Positions 23,239-31,416 of a stretch of 39,820 bases of DNA are shown piece by piece. A model generated the notes under the pieces. That model was not told where the DNA came from. It did not search any database and saw only the letters and a program-made list of their open reading frames with translations. The DNA comes from Verrucomicrobia bacterium UBA7008 (GTDB taxonomy: Bacteria; Verrucomicrobiota; Kiritimatiellia; RFP12; UBA1067), in contig DJXI01000093.1 in the NCBI GenBank assembly GCA_002449695.1, positions 1 through 39,820 on the forward strand. The letters run 5' to 3'. How positions within the stretch are numbered: the first letter of the stretch is position 1; the number at the start of each line of letters is the position of its first letter. Both the position numbers and the translations under genes were made by a program.

Positions 23239-25356
23239 ATGAAGATGAAAGGAAAATTCTGGGGTATCGCAATCGCCTGTTCGCCGCTGACGGCGCTGGC
23301 GTTGGAACTGGCGACGCCGTTTGCCGACAACATGGTGCTGCAGCGCGACATGCCGGTGCCGGTCTGGGGCACGGCGGAGCCGGGCGAGACGGTGACGGTT
23401 TCGTTCGCGGGTCAGACGAAGACCGCGACGGCCGATGCGAAAGGCGCGTGGCGGGTCGATCTCGCCGCCATGGACGCGTCGCGCGAAAACCGCGTGCTGA
23501 CCGCACAAGGCGCGACAGAGACGAAGCGCGTCGCCAACGTCCTCGTCGGAGAAGTGTGGTTCGCCTCCGGCCAGTCGAACATGGAATGCCCAATCTGGGA
23601 TAAAAACCCGCGCTATCGCGACGGCAACGGCGGCATCCTGACGCAGATGACGCGCCGTCCGTTCATCCGCTACGCGAAGACCGCGCACCGGTGGAGCGTC
23701 CGGCCCGCAGTCGGCTGGAAGGCGCACTGGCGCGACTACAGCCCGGCGTCCTTCCGCGAAGCGCCGTTCTCGGCCGTGGCGTTCTATTACGCGCTCGAAC
23801 TCTACGGCGCGCTCGAAGTGCCCGTGGGCATCATCGATTCGAGCTGGGGCGGGACGCGCATCGAACCGTGGACGCCGCCGTCCGGACTGGCCGCGCGCGC
23901 GGCGCTCGCCGACATCGCGCACTACACGCCCACGGAAGACCCGGCGGCCTCGTGCAACAAGAGCCTGCACCAGCAGCCGACCGTGCTCTGGAACGGCATG
24001 GTCGCCGCATACGCCCCGTTCGCCATGCGCGGCATGATCTGGTACCAGGGCTGCTCCAACGCCGGAGAGGCGCACAGCTATTGCGAGAAGATGCACGCGC
24101 TCTACGACGGCTGGGCGAAGGAATTCGAGAATCCGGCGCTGCGGCTCTACTTCGTCCAGCTCGCGCCCTATAAATCCAACTACTTCCAAATCCGCCTCGC
24201 GCAGGCGAAATTCGCCGCCGAGGAGAAGAACGCGGCGATGGCGGTGATCTGCGACGCCGGGAACATGCACGACATCCATCCGAACAACAAGGAGATCGTC
24301 GCCAAGCGCCTCGCCCTGCATGCGCTCCGGCGCGACTACGGCTGTGCAGACATCATCGACGATTCCCCGGTGCTGAAAGACTGGCGCGTCGAGGACGGGA
24401 AATTCATCCTGTCGTTCGCCCACGCAACCTCGTGGTATGTCTACAACGCGGATTTCTCGATGGACGTGCCGGGCTTCGAGGTGGCCGGCCCCGGCGGAAA
24501 GTTCGTCCCCGCGAAAGTCCTCAACGGCAATGCCGACAAGCGCGGCACGCTCGCCGGCCGCGAGCTCGTCGTGGCCGCCGACGGCGTCGCGAAACCCTGC
24601 CGCCTCAGGTATCTGGCATCGGCGCCGTATACGGGTGCGCTCTACGCGTTCGATTCGGGGCTGCCGCTTGGCACGTTCGAAATCGACGCCCGCGAAGCCG
24701 GATTCGACCGCCGGGAAGGCGGCGCGGCGTTCGGCGACGCCCTCGCCGTCCCGGAACTCGCGGGATACCGCCGAATCCTTGCCGCGGAACTCCCCGCGGC
24801 GCGCGCGTTCAAGGATGTCGGATATTCGTTCGACAGGACGGCGGACGCCGGAACGTTTTCACGCGTCGCGTACGCGCTCGAACTCGAACGCATCGACGGA
24901 ACGGTCGATTGGGTCGTCGCCGCGATGGACGCCTTCACGCCGGACGCGTCGAAACTCGGCGTCCCCTGCGCGAAGGGCACCTGTTTCCAGCAGGCGGTCG
25001 CGCAGCTGGTCGTCCGGTCCAACATCGCGTCTGTCGCGGAAGGTGCCAGAGGCGACGGCATTATCGAATTCTTCAGCACCAACTACAGCAAGCGCGGCAG
25101 GCTGGACGGTTTCTCCGGCGACGACAACACCTACGATTTCAACGATACGCCGAACGCTTCGCCGGATCCCGGCTACGGTTCCATGCAGGTGCACGACGCG
25201 GGGCGCGGCGCCACGGTCTTCGCCTACAACAGATTCAACGGCGGCGTCGCCGATATCGGAATCGGTCCGAACCCCGACGGCGAAAATCCCGACTGGACGT
25301 TCATGGGCAATGCCGACCTGTACAAGAGCCGCCGCCTCACCGTCCTCGTCAAATGA
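23239..25356 (+). CDS. Sialate O-acetylesterase (SASA / SGNH family) with C-terminal extension
   Basis: 705 residues with a signal peptide (KFWGIAIACSPLTALA). It should remove O-acetyl groups from sialic acids so that sialidases can act. The N-terminal sandwich (LATPFADNMVLQRDMPVPVWG) and catalytic SGNH core are typical: nucleophile Ser113 in ASGQSNME, IDSSWGGTRIEPW, GMIWYQGCSNAG, and Asp345/His347 in DIHPNNK. After the standard ~480 residues there are about 215 more (from ~REAGFDRREGGAAFGDAL) with no family I recognise, rich in aromatic and Asp/Asn residues (DDNTYDFNDTPNASPDPGYG), perhaps a binding domain. AGAGAGG at 23227-23233 supports ATG 23239. It complements the aldolase and sialidase-like fusion 17 kb upstream. 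Confidence 0.88.
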   Translation: MKMKGKFWGIAIACSPLTALALELATPFADNMVLQRDMPVPVWGTAEPGETVTVSFAGQTKTATADAKGAWRVDLAAMDASRENRVLTAQGATETKRVANVLVGEVWFASGQSNMECPIWDKNPRYRDGNGGILTQMTRRPFIRYAKTAHRWSVRPAVGWKAHWRDYSPASFREAPFSAVAFYYALELYGALEVPVGIIDSSWGGTRIEPWTPPSGLAARAALADIAHYTPTEDPAASCNKSLHQQPTVLWNGMVAAYAPFAMRGMIWYQGCSNAGEAHSYCEKMHALYDGWAKEFENPALRLYFVQLAPYKSNYFQIRLAQAKFAAEEKNAAMAVICDAGNMHDIHPNNKEIVAKRLALHALRRDYGCADIIDDSPVLKDWRVEDGKFILSFAHATSWYVYNADFSMDVPGFEVAGPGGKFVPAKVLNGNADKRGTLAGRELVVAADGVAKPCRLRYLASAPYTGALYAFDSGLPLGTFEIDAREAGFDRREGGAAFGDALAVPELAGYRRILAAELPAARAFKDVGYSFDRTADAGTFSRVAYALELERIDGTVDWVVAAMDAFTPDASKLGVPCAKGTCFQQAVAQLVVRSNIASVAEGARGDGIIEFFSTNYSKRGRLDGFSGDDNTYDFNDTPNASPDPGYGSMQVHDAGRGATVFAYNRFNGGVADIGIGPNPDGENPDWTFMGNADLYKSRRLTVLVK

Positions 25357-25384
25357 CAATCGGAACTTTCAGCACCTGCAGCGC

Positions 25385-25436
25385 CTGACGCGCGGGCGCA
25401 GTTTTGATATACTGTGCGGCAACAGACAAAGGAGCA
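25385..25436 (+). promoter_or_regulatory. Promoter and ribosome binding site of the trx-hydE-pdxK operon
   Basis: CTGACG (25385-25390), a 17-bp spacer and TATACT (25408-25413), then a ~28-nt leader carrying AAAGGAG (25428-25434) before ATG 25442. Unlike trxB, this gene has a normal leader. A GC-rich imperfect inverted repeat (gcgcc...gggcgc, 25381-25399) overlaps the -35 region and may terminate the esterase gene. Confidence 0.6.
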
Positions 25437-25441
25437 ACGAC

Positions 25442-25747
25442 ATGGGAGTGAAGAATATCACGGAAGCGGAATACAACGACGCCATCAAGACGGGCAAGGT
25501 CATCGTCGACTTCTGGGCGACCTGGTGCGGCCCGTGCAAGATGCAGGGCGCGCTGATCGAGGAGAAGCTTTTGCCGGCGCATCCCGAGATCGAAGTCCTC
25601 AAGGTGAACGTGGACGAGGAGCCCGCGCTGGCGGCGAAGTTCGGCATCATGTCGATCCCGACGCTTCTCCTCTACAAGGACGGCAAGTTCGTGGAGCAGC
25701 TCGTGGGGCTGACGAAGCCCGACGAGCTCGCGGCGAAGCTCGCGTAA
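25442..25747 (+). CDS. trxA: Thioredoxin
   Basis: 101 residues, the normal size for a cytoplasmic thioredoxin. The active site WCGPC gives Cys29 and Cys32, and the cis-Pro loop is present (MSIPTLLLYKDGK). It reduces protein disulfides and would take electrons from the TrxB-like protein at 13464 or another reductase. No signal peptide is present. hydE starts 1 nt after its stop, so the two are co-transcribed. Confidence 0.95.
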   Translation: MGVKNITEAEYNDAIKTGKVIVDFWATWCGPCKMQGALIEEKLLPAHPEIEVLKVNVDEEPALAAKFGIMSIPTLLLYKDGKFVEQLVGLTKPDELAAKLA

Positions 25748-25748
25748 G

Positions 25749-26873
25749 TTGGACGAAGCGCTTTCCAGCCTTCTCGCGCGGGCCGAGGCGGCGCCGCGCA
25801 GTCTGACCACGGCGGAACTCGCGCGCCTGCTGGCACTCGAATCGCCGGACGACCTCGCGCAGCTGTATGCGGCGGCGTACCGCGTCAAGCTCGCCTGCTG
25901 CGGTCGGGGCGTGGCGGTGCGCGGGCTCGTCGAATGCGGGAACGTCTGCGCCAAGGACTGCTACTACTGCGGCATCCGCAAATCGAACGCGCGGCTGACG
26001 CGCTATCAGCTCGCGGCGGACGAGATCGCGGCGGCGGCGGAAGAGGCGGCCGCGCTCGGCTATGCATCGCTCGTCATCCAGTCGGGCGAGATTGAAAGCG
26101 ACGCGCACACCGCATTCATCGAAGACGTCCTCCAGCGGCTCGCGCCGCTGAACCTGGGCGTGACGCTCTCCCTGGGCGAGCAGACGGAAGACGTCTACCG
26201 CCGCTGGCGCGCGGCGGGCGCGACGCGGTATCTCCTGCGGATCGAGACGTCGAACCCGAAACTCTACGCCGCGCTCCATCCCGCCGACCATTCGTGGGCG
26301 CGGCGCGTCGACTGTTTGCGCGCGCTCCGGCGCTGCGACTACCAGGTGGGGACGGGCGTCATGTGCGCGCTGCCGGGCCAGACGCTCGACGATCTCGCGA
26401 ACGACATCCGCTTCTACGGCGAGATGGACATCGACATGATCGGCATGGGGCCGTACATCCCGCATCCCGACACGCCGCTCGGCGCGCGCGGCGAAACCGC
26501 CGCGCCGACCGCGGAAGCGAAGGCGGCCGACTACGCGCGGCGGCTCGCGCTCGGCCTCAAGATGATCGCGGTGACGCGCCTCTACCTGCACGACGTGAAC
26601 ATCGCGGCGGCGACGGCGCTCCAGGCGCTCGCGCACGACGGGCGCGAGCAGGGCGTGCGCGCGGGCGCGAACGTCCTCATGCCGAACGTGACAGAGCGCA
26701 AGTACCGGCGCGGCTACCAGCTCTATGCGGACAAGCCGTGCCTGGATGAAAACGCGTCGCTCTGCCGCCACTGCCTCGACCGGCGGCTCGCGGCGATCGG
26801 CGAGGAGCTCCTGTACGGCGTCCGGGGCGACAGCCGGCACTATGCGGCGCGGAAGAAGGAAGGTGCGCGATGA
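25749..26873 (+). CDS. hydE: [FeFe]-hydrogenase maturase HydE (radical SAM)
   Basis: 374 residues. HydE helps build the dithiomethylamine-bridged H-cluster of [FeFe] hydrogenases with HydG and HydF. The motif Cys67-x3-Cys71-x2-Cys74 lies in VECGNVCAKDCYYCGIRKSN, followed by RYQLAADEI, ASLVIQSGE, RYLLRIETSNPKLYAALHP and GTGVMCALPGQTLDDLANDI, all typical of HydE rather than BioB or PylB. The start is TTG 25749, 1 nt after the thioredoxin stop; no ATG lies before the conserved region, and the TTG start is likely coupled to trx translation. The stop overlaps the kinase start (ATGA). Neither hydF, hydG nor hydrogenase genes are in the window. The organism is presumably a hydrogen-metabolising anaerobe. 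Confidence 0.88.
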   Translation: MDEALSSLLARAEAAPRSLTTAELARLLALESPDDLAQLYAAAYRVKLACCGRGVAVRGLVECGNVCAKDCYYCGIRKSNARLTRYQLAADEIAAAAEEAAALGYASLVIQSGEIESDAHTAFIEDVLQRLAPLNLGVTLSLGEQTEDVYRRWRAAGATRYLLRIETSNPKLYAALHPADHSWARRVDCLRALRRCDYQVGTGVMCALPGQTLDDLANDIRFYGEMDIDMIGMGPYIPHPDTPLGARGETAAPTAEAKAADYARRLALGLKMIAVTRLYLHDVNIAAATALQALAHDGREQGVRAGANVLMPNVTERKYRRGYQLYADKPCLDENASLCRHCLDRRLAAIGEELLYGVRGDSRHYAARKKEGAR

Positions 26874-27730
26874 ACGCGGAAGACCACAACCGCCAGAAGA
26901 AGGCGGCGGTCATTAACGACTTTACGAGCTTCGGGCGGTGTTCGCTCGCGGTGACGCTGCCGATCCTCTCGGCGATGAAGGTGCAGTGTTGCGCCGTGCC
27001 GACGGCGATCTTCACCAACCACACGGGCTACGACTCGTACGCGTGGACGGACTACACCGCGCACATGGACGGCTACATCGCCGAGTGGAAGAAGCTCGGC
27101 CTCGCGTTCGACGCGATCCAGACGGGCTTCCTCGGCTCGGCGGCGCAGGTCGAGTTCGTCTACCGCTTCCTGGAGGCGTTCCGCACGCCCGAGACGATCG
27201 TCTGCGTCGATCCCGTGATGGGCGACTACGGGCGGCTCTATGCGACGTACGATGAGGAGCTGGCGAACGCGATGCGCGGCTTCCTCGGCGTGGCGGACGT
27301 GCTGACGCCGAACCTGACGGAGGCGTGCGTGCTCGCGGGCGTCGACTACCGCGAGGATCTGACGGACGCGGAGCTGGCGGCGATCGGCGCGAAGCTCTGC
27401 GCGCGGCGCGCGACGAAGGTGGTGATTTCGGGGATTCCGCGCGGCGAGACGCTGGCGAATTTCGTCTACGAGCGCGGCCGCGCGCCGTTCGTCTGCACGG
27501 AGCGGCGCATCGGCGGCGACCGTAGCGGCACGGGCGACGTCTTCGCGTCGGTGATCCTGGCCGATGCGGTCAACGGCGTGCCGTTCGCGGTGAGCGTGCG
27601 CAAGGCGAGCCGGTTCGTGGCCCGTGCGGTGGCGCGGACGGTCGAGATGGGCATCCCGCGCCGCGACGGCCTCGCCATCGAGGAAGTGCTGGGCGAGCTG
27701 ATTCCGGGGCCTGTCCCCGCGGTTTTTTGA
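26870..27730 (+). CDS. pdxY: Pyridoxal/pyridoxamine kinase (ribokinase superfamily)
   Basis: 286 residues. It phosphorylates vitamin B6 vitamers to supply pyridoxal 5'-phosphate. Recognisable blocks are VINDFTSFGRCSLAVTLPIL, AIFTNHTGY, IQTGFLGS, VCVDPVMGDYGRLY, LTPNLTEACVLAG and the ATP/anion-hole motif GGDRSGTGDVFAS with the catalytic Asp. It overlaps the hydE stop by 4 nt (ATGA). The last codons are part of an intrinsic terminator. PdxY and PdxK-type enzymes cannot be separated securely from sequence, so the symbol is tentative. Confidence 0.88.
   Translation: MNAEDHNRQKKAAVINDFTSFGRCSLAVTLPILSAMKVQCCAVPTAIFTNHTGYDSYAWTDYTAHMDGYIAEWKKLGLAFDAIQTGFLGSAAQVEFVYRFLEAFRTPETIVCVDPVMGDYGRLYATYDEELANAMRGFLGVADVLTPNLTEACVLAGVDYREDLTDAELAAIGAKLCARRATKVVISGIPRGETLANFVYERGRAPFVCTERRIGGDRSGTGDVFASVILADAVNGVPFAVSVRKASRFVARAVARTVEMGIPRRDGLAIEEVLGELIPGPVPAVF
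27705..27728 (+). terminator. Intrinsic terminator overlapping the end of the kinase gene
   Basis: CGGGG (27705-27709), a 5-nt loop and CCCCG (27715-27719), then CGG and six T residues (27723-27728). The stem and U-tract lie within the last nine codons and stop codon of the kinase gene. It marks the boundary between the chromosomal operon and the defence island. Confidence 0.75.
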
Positions 27731-27865
27731 TTCGCTTAGCGGAGCCATCCAAGGGCGTACGGCAACATCCGCCGATGTGTGCAGCAGTACGCACAAATCA
27801 ATAAATCACTCGTTCGCGCTGCCCGTGCTTTTGGTATAATATCGTTATCGTAATTGAGGGCTGAG
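27731..27865 (+). promoter_or_regulatory. Promoter region at the left edge of the defence island
   Basis: An extended -10 element, TGGTATAAT (27832-27840), is the closest to consensus in the window. The -35 (about 27812-27817) is weak, as usual for extended -10 promoters. GAGGG (27856-27860) serves the small ORF at 27866. A short inverted repeat tgtgc/gcaca flanks 27776-27795. The region is clearly AT-richer than the kinase gene. Confidence 0.6.
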
Positions 27866-28018
27866 ATGTCAAAGATATTCGACAACATTGAGACGAAATT
27901 TGAAGAGGGGCTGCATGCGATTCTGACGAATGTCGGGGTTGAGCGTGCGGACTTTGGCGTGGGATATTTTAACTTGCGCGGATGGAAGCAAGTTGCCGTG
28001 ACGTATTTGACGAAATGA
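27866..28018 (+). pseudogene. Truncated N-terminus of a phospholipase-D-like / helicase defence protein
   Basis: Fifty codons: MSKIFDNIETKFEEGLHAIL then TNVGVERADFGVGYFNLRGW and a short non-matching tail ending at TGA 28016. The segment ERADFGVGYFNLRGW is the start of the PLD-like domain found at the N-terminus of large HKD/SNF2-type helicase proteins, as far as I recall the family. Those proteins run for several hundred residues more, so this is a remnant or a very short domain. It uses the island promoter and stops 10 nt before the Type ISP gene, so it could act as a leader ORF for it. Confidence 0.5.
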
Positions 28019-28028
28019 AGGGTATGAC

Positions 28029-31000
28029 ATGAGTATTACCGACTATCTGAAGAAGATTCGTGACAATGCCTGGAATACGGCGCAGCTCGGACGGGAGTTC
28101 GAGAAGTTCGTCAAGAAGTTCCTGTTGACTGAACCATCGTTCAAGTCGCAGTTCTCTGACGTGTGGCTGTGGAGCGAATGTCCGTTTGCGAAGGGCAACG
28201 ATGTCGGCATTGATCTTGTTGCGAAAACCTTCTTCGGCGAGTATGTGGCGATTCAGGCGAAGTGCTATCAGCCGGGGACTCAGGTGGATAAGGCCGATGT
28301 CGATACATTCCTCTCGGCGTCGGGCAAGCAGATTGCGCCGGATGGCAAGGCGACCTTTTACTCCAATCGTATCATTATCGCAACCAACGACAACTGGACG
28401 AGTCATGCGTCCGAGGCGATTGTCGGTCAACAAATCCCTGTCACGCGCATTGGACTCAATCAGATTCAGAATGCCGCGATAAACTGGGATAAGTTCTTCA
28501 AGGGCGAGAAGAAGGTCATCGTCAAGAAGGACATCCGCGATCATCAGCGCAACGCGCTGAAGGATGTGATCGATGGCTTTAAGACGGCCGACCGCGGGCA
28601 GCTCATCATGGCTTGCGGTACGGGCAAGACCTATACCTCGTTCAAGATTGCGGAGGCGCTTTGTCCGAAGAACGGCAGCGTCCTTTTCCTTGTGCCGTCC
28701 ATTTCGCTCTTGGGGCAGTCCCTCCGCGAGTGGTGTGAACAGGCGCAATCGCCGCTTACGGCCTTTGCCGTCTGCTCGGATGCGAAGGTGACGAAAGACC
28801 CGGACGACACCTCTCTTGCCGACCTCGGATTTCCCGCGACCACATCTGCCGCGCAGCTTGTCGGCTACGGCAGGAAGCTCAAGAAGAATCCGCCGAAGGG
28901 ATTGACCGTCGTATTCTCCACCTACCAGTCGATTTCGGCCGTTCATGAGGCGCAGGAGGCGGGCGCGTTCGGCAAGTTCGACCTGATCATCTGCGACGAG
29001 GCGCACCGCACGACGGGCGCGATCTTCAAGGGACGCGAAGAGTCCGAGTTTGTCCGCGTCCATGATGCCAAGTTCATCAAGGGCGCGAAACGTCTTTACA
29101 TGACGGCGACGCCGCGCATCTACGGCGAGAACGCCAAGAAGAAAGCCGATGACGAATTCATCGAGCTTTGCTCCATGGACGACGAGTCCGTGTACGGACG
29201 CGAATTCCATCACCTGACATTCGCGAAGGCCGTCAAGGAAGAACTGCTGACCGATTACAAGGTGCTGATCCTTGCCGTGGACGAGAGGGACATGCGCGAA
29301 CTCCATCTTGCAGATCGAGATGGTGACGGCGAGATCGATTCGGTCGATCAGCTGGCGAAGATCGTCGGCACGTGGAAGGGGCTTAACAAGCAGATCTACA
29401 AGGATGACGAGAAGTTTCTTGGCAACGATTTCACGCCGATGCGCTCTGCCGTTGCGTTCTCGTCCACCATCGCGGATTCCAAGTCGTTCACGGGACAGTT
29501 CAATGCCGTCATTGACGAGCACTTTGGCGAGGACGAGAATCTTCAGCCGGTGGCGATCAACCATGTCGACGGCGGCATGAACGCGCTCTATCGCTCGCGC
29601 ATGATCGAGTGGCTGCGCGGGGCGAACGAAGAAACGGGGTGCCGTATCCTGTCCAATGCCAAATGCCTTTCGGAAGGTGTCGACGTCCCCGGACTGGATG
29701 CGGTGATCTTCCTCTCGCCCAAGAACAGCTTTGTCGAGGTAGTTCAGGCCATTGGACGCGTCATGCGCAAGGCACCGGGCAAGCAGCTCGGTTATGTCAT
29801 CATCCCCGTGCTGATTCCGATGGGGATGGATGCGTCGGAGGCGCTTTCGACCAATAAGCGGTTCAAGGTCATCTGGGACGTCCTCTCTGCGATCCGCTCG
29901 CACGATGAGGCGTTCAACGCCCTTGACAACAAGGTGGACATCATCCGCGTCAAGCCGCCAAAGAAGCACAAGCAGAATGTCGGTACGGGGCCTGGCAATC
30001 CCGATGCCGATGATCCTGACGGCGAGGAAGATCCGCCGCTGACAATCGATACCGAACGCTTCAACGAATACAAGAAGGCGATACAGGCGAAGCTCGTCAA
30101 GGCGTGTGGCGAGCACAAGTATTGGAGCGTCTGGGCGGCGGAGATTGCCGAGATAGTCCAGACGCAGATCAAGCGCATCACTGCGCTTTTGAACGACGAG
30201 AACGGTCCCTACGAAAAGGACTTCTCAAAGTTCCATGCCACGCTGAAATCGAACCTCAACAACACGGTGACGCGGGACGAGGCGATTGCGATGCTGGCGC
30301 AGCAGCTGGTGTCCGCGCCGATCTTCGATGCGCTTTTCTCGGACTACCAGTTCATCCGCAACAACCCGATTTCCCAATCGCTTGAAAAGCTGCTGGCGCG
30401 TCTCAACGAGAACATCGACAGGAAGGATCGCGAGACGCTGGAGCGGTTCTACGAGTCGGTGCGCCACAAGGCGAGCGACAAGACGACAGCCGCGCAGAAG
30501 CAGCAGATTGTCGTGCAGCTCTACAACAACTTCTTCAACATTGCGTTCAAGGACACGGTTGAGAAGCTGGGCATCGTCTATACGCCGGTGCCGGTTGTGG
30601 ACTTCATCATCAAGTCTGTCGAATGCGTCCTAAAGAAGCACTTTGGCGCATCAATCAGCGACCGGGGCGTCCATGTGCTCGATCCTTTCACCGGGACTGG
30701 AACCTTCATCACGCGGCTTTTGCAGAGCGGCTTCATCAAACCGAAGGACCTTTTGTACAAGTACGAGAACGAGATTCACGCAAACGAGATTGTTTTGCTG
30801 GCGTATTACATCGCCGCCATCAACATCGAAAGCGTGTTTCACGATGTATATGCATCGGGAGGAACGCGCTCCGTCGCGTCCACAACCTATCATCCGTTCG
30901 ACGGCATCGTTCTGACCGATACGTTCCAGATGACGGAGAATGCCGACACGATTCCGGGCATCTTTCCCGAGAACTCTGAACGCGCTAGAAAGCAGAAGAA

Positions 31001-31415
31001 GCTCGATATCCGCGTGATTATCGGCAATCCGCCCTACAACGTCTCAAAGGGAACTGCCTATCCTCACCTTGAACAACGCATTGCCGAAACATATGCAAAG
31101 GGATCTGGCGCGGTCAACAAGAACTCGCTATACGACAGCTACATCAAGGCGTTCAGGTGGGCATCTGACCGAATCAAAGATGAGGGCGTCATCGCATTCG
31201 TCACGAACGGCGGCTGGCTCGACGCGCAGGCGATGAACGGCTTCCGCAATTCGCTTGTGGAGGAATTCGATCATATCTACGTTTTCAATCTTCGCGGCAA
31301 TCAGCGGACCCAGGGTGAAGTGTCGCGTCGCGAAGGCGGCAAGATATTCGGTTCTGGTTCGCGCACGCCGGTTGCGATCACGATTCTGGTGAAGACGGGG
31401 GAGAAAGCGAAATGA
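28029..31415 (+). CDS. Type ISP-like restriction-modification enzyme, first part: nuclease-helicase-methyltransferase
   Basis: 1128 residues matching the first two thirds of single-polypeptide Type ISP enzymes (LlaGI/LlaBIII group). Modules in order: Mrr-like nuclease with Asp62, Gln76 and Lys78 (GIDLVAK...AIQAKCY); SF2 helicase/translocase with Walker A Lys200 (ACGTGKT), DEAH 323-326, TATPR and QAIGRVMR; a helical coupler (~650-830); and a gamma-class adenine methyltransferase with DPFTGTGTF at 885 and NPPY at 1000-1003. It cuts after translocation and protects host DNA by N6-adenine methylation. The ORF ends at AVAITILVKTGEKAK-type sequence (PVAITILVKTGEKAK), just where intact homologues run on into the HYHDIGDYL block. 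That block starts the ORF at 32734. The stop overlaps the Fic start (ATGA). Confidence 0.88.
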   Translation: MSITDYLKKIRDNAWNTAQLGREFEKFVKKFLLTEPSFKSQFSDVWLWSECPFAKGNDVGIDLVAKTFFGEYVAIQAKCYQPGTQVDKADVDTFLSASGKQIAPDGKATFYSNRIIIATNDNWTSHASEAIVGQQIPVTRIGLNQIQNAAINWDKFFKGEKKVIVKKDIRDHQRNALKDVIDGFKTADRGQLIMACGTGKTYTSFKIAEALCPKNGSVLFLVPSISLLGQSLREWCEQAQSPLTAFAVCSDAKVTKDPDDTSLADLGFPATTSAAQLVGYGRKLKKNPPKGLTVVFSTYQSISAVHEAQEAGAFGKFDLIICDEAHRTTGAIFKGREESEFVRVHDAKFIKGAKRLYMTATPRIYGENAKKKADDEFIELCSMDDESVYGREFHHLTFAKAVKEELLTDYKVLILAVDERDMRELHLADRDGDGEIDSVDQLAKIVGTWKGLNKQIYKDDEKFLGNDFTPMRSAVAFSSTIADSKSFTGQFNAVIDEHFGEDENLQPVAINHVDGGMNALYRSRMIEWLRGANEETGCRILSNAKCLSEGVDVPGLDAVIFLSPKNSFVEVVQAIGRVMRKAPGKQLGYVIIPVLIPMGMDASEALSTNKRFKVIWDVLSAIRSHDEAFNALDNKVDIIRVKPPKKHKQNVGTGPGNPDADDPDGEEDPPLTIDTERFNEYKKAIQAKLVKACGEHKYWSVWAAEIAEIVQTQIKRITALLNDENGPYEKDFSKFHATLKSNLNNTVTRDEAIAMLAQQLVSAPIFDALFSDYQFIRNNPISQSLEKLLARLNENIDRKDRETLERFYESVRHKASDKTTAAQKQQIVVQLYNNFFNIAFKDTVEKLGIVYTPVPVVDFIIKSVECVLKKHFGASISDRGVHVLDPFTGTGTFITRLLQSGFIKPKDLLYKYENEIHANEIVLLAYYIAAINIESVFHDVYASGGTRSVASTTYHPFDGIVLTDTFQMTENADTIPGIFPENSERARKQKKLDIRVIIGNPPYNVSKGTAYPHLEQRIAETYAKGSGAVNKNSLYDSYIKAFRWASDRIKDEGVIAFVTNGGWLDAQAMNGFRNSLVEEFDHIYVFNLRGNQRTQGEVSRREGGKIFGSGSRTPVAITILVKTGEKAK

Positions 31416-31416
31416 G
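31410..31416. repeat. AAATGAG, left junction of the Fic cassette
   Basis: The 7-bp sequence occurs at both Fic junctions (31410-31416 and 32732-32738). At each, TGA stops the upstream ORF and ATG starts the downstream ORF. Joining the two copies would remove the Fic gene and leave the two restriction-enzyme parts coupled by the same ATGA overlap. Confidence 0.6.

Noticed and set aside
27969..30116. 715-codon antisense ORF opposite the Type ISP gene
   Set aside because: The + strand carries nuclease, helicase and methyltransferase motifs; the antisense translation matches nothing.
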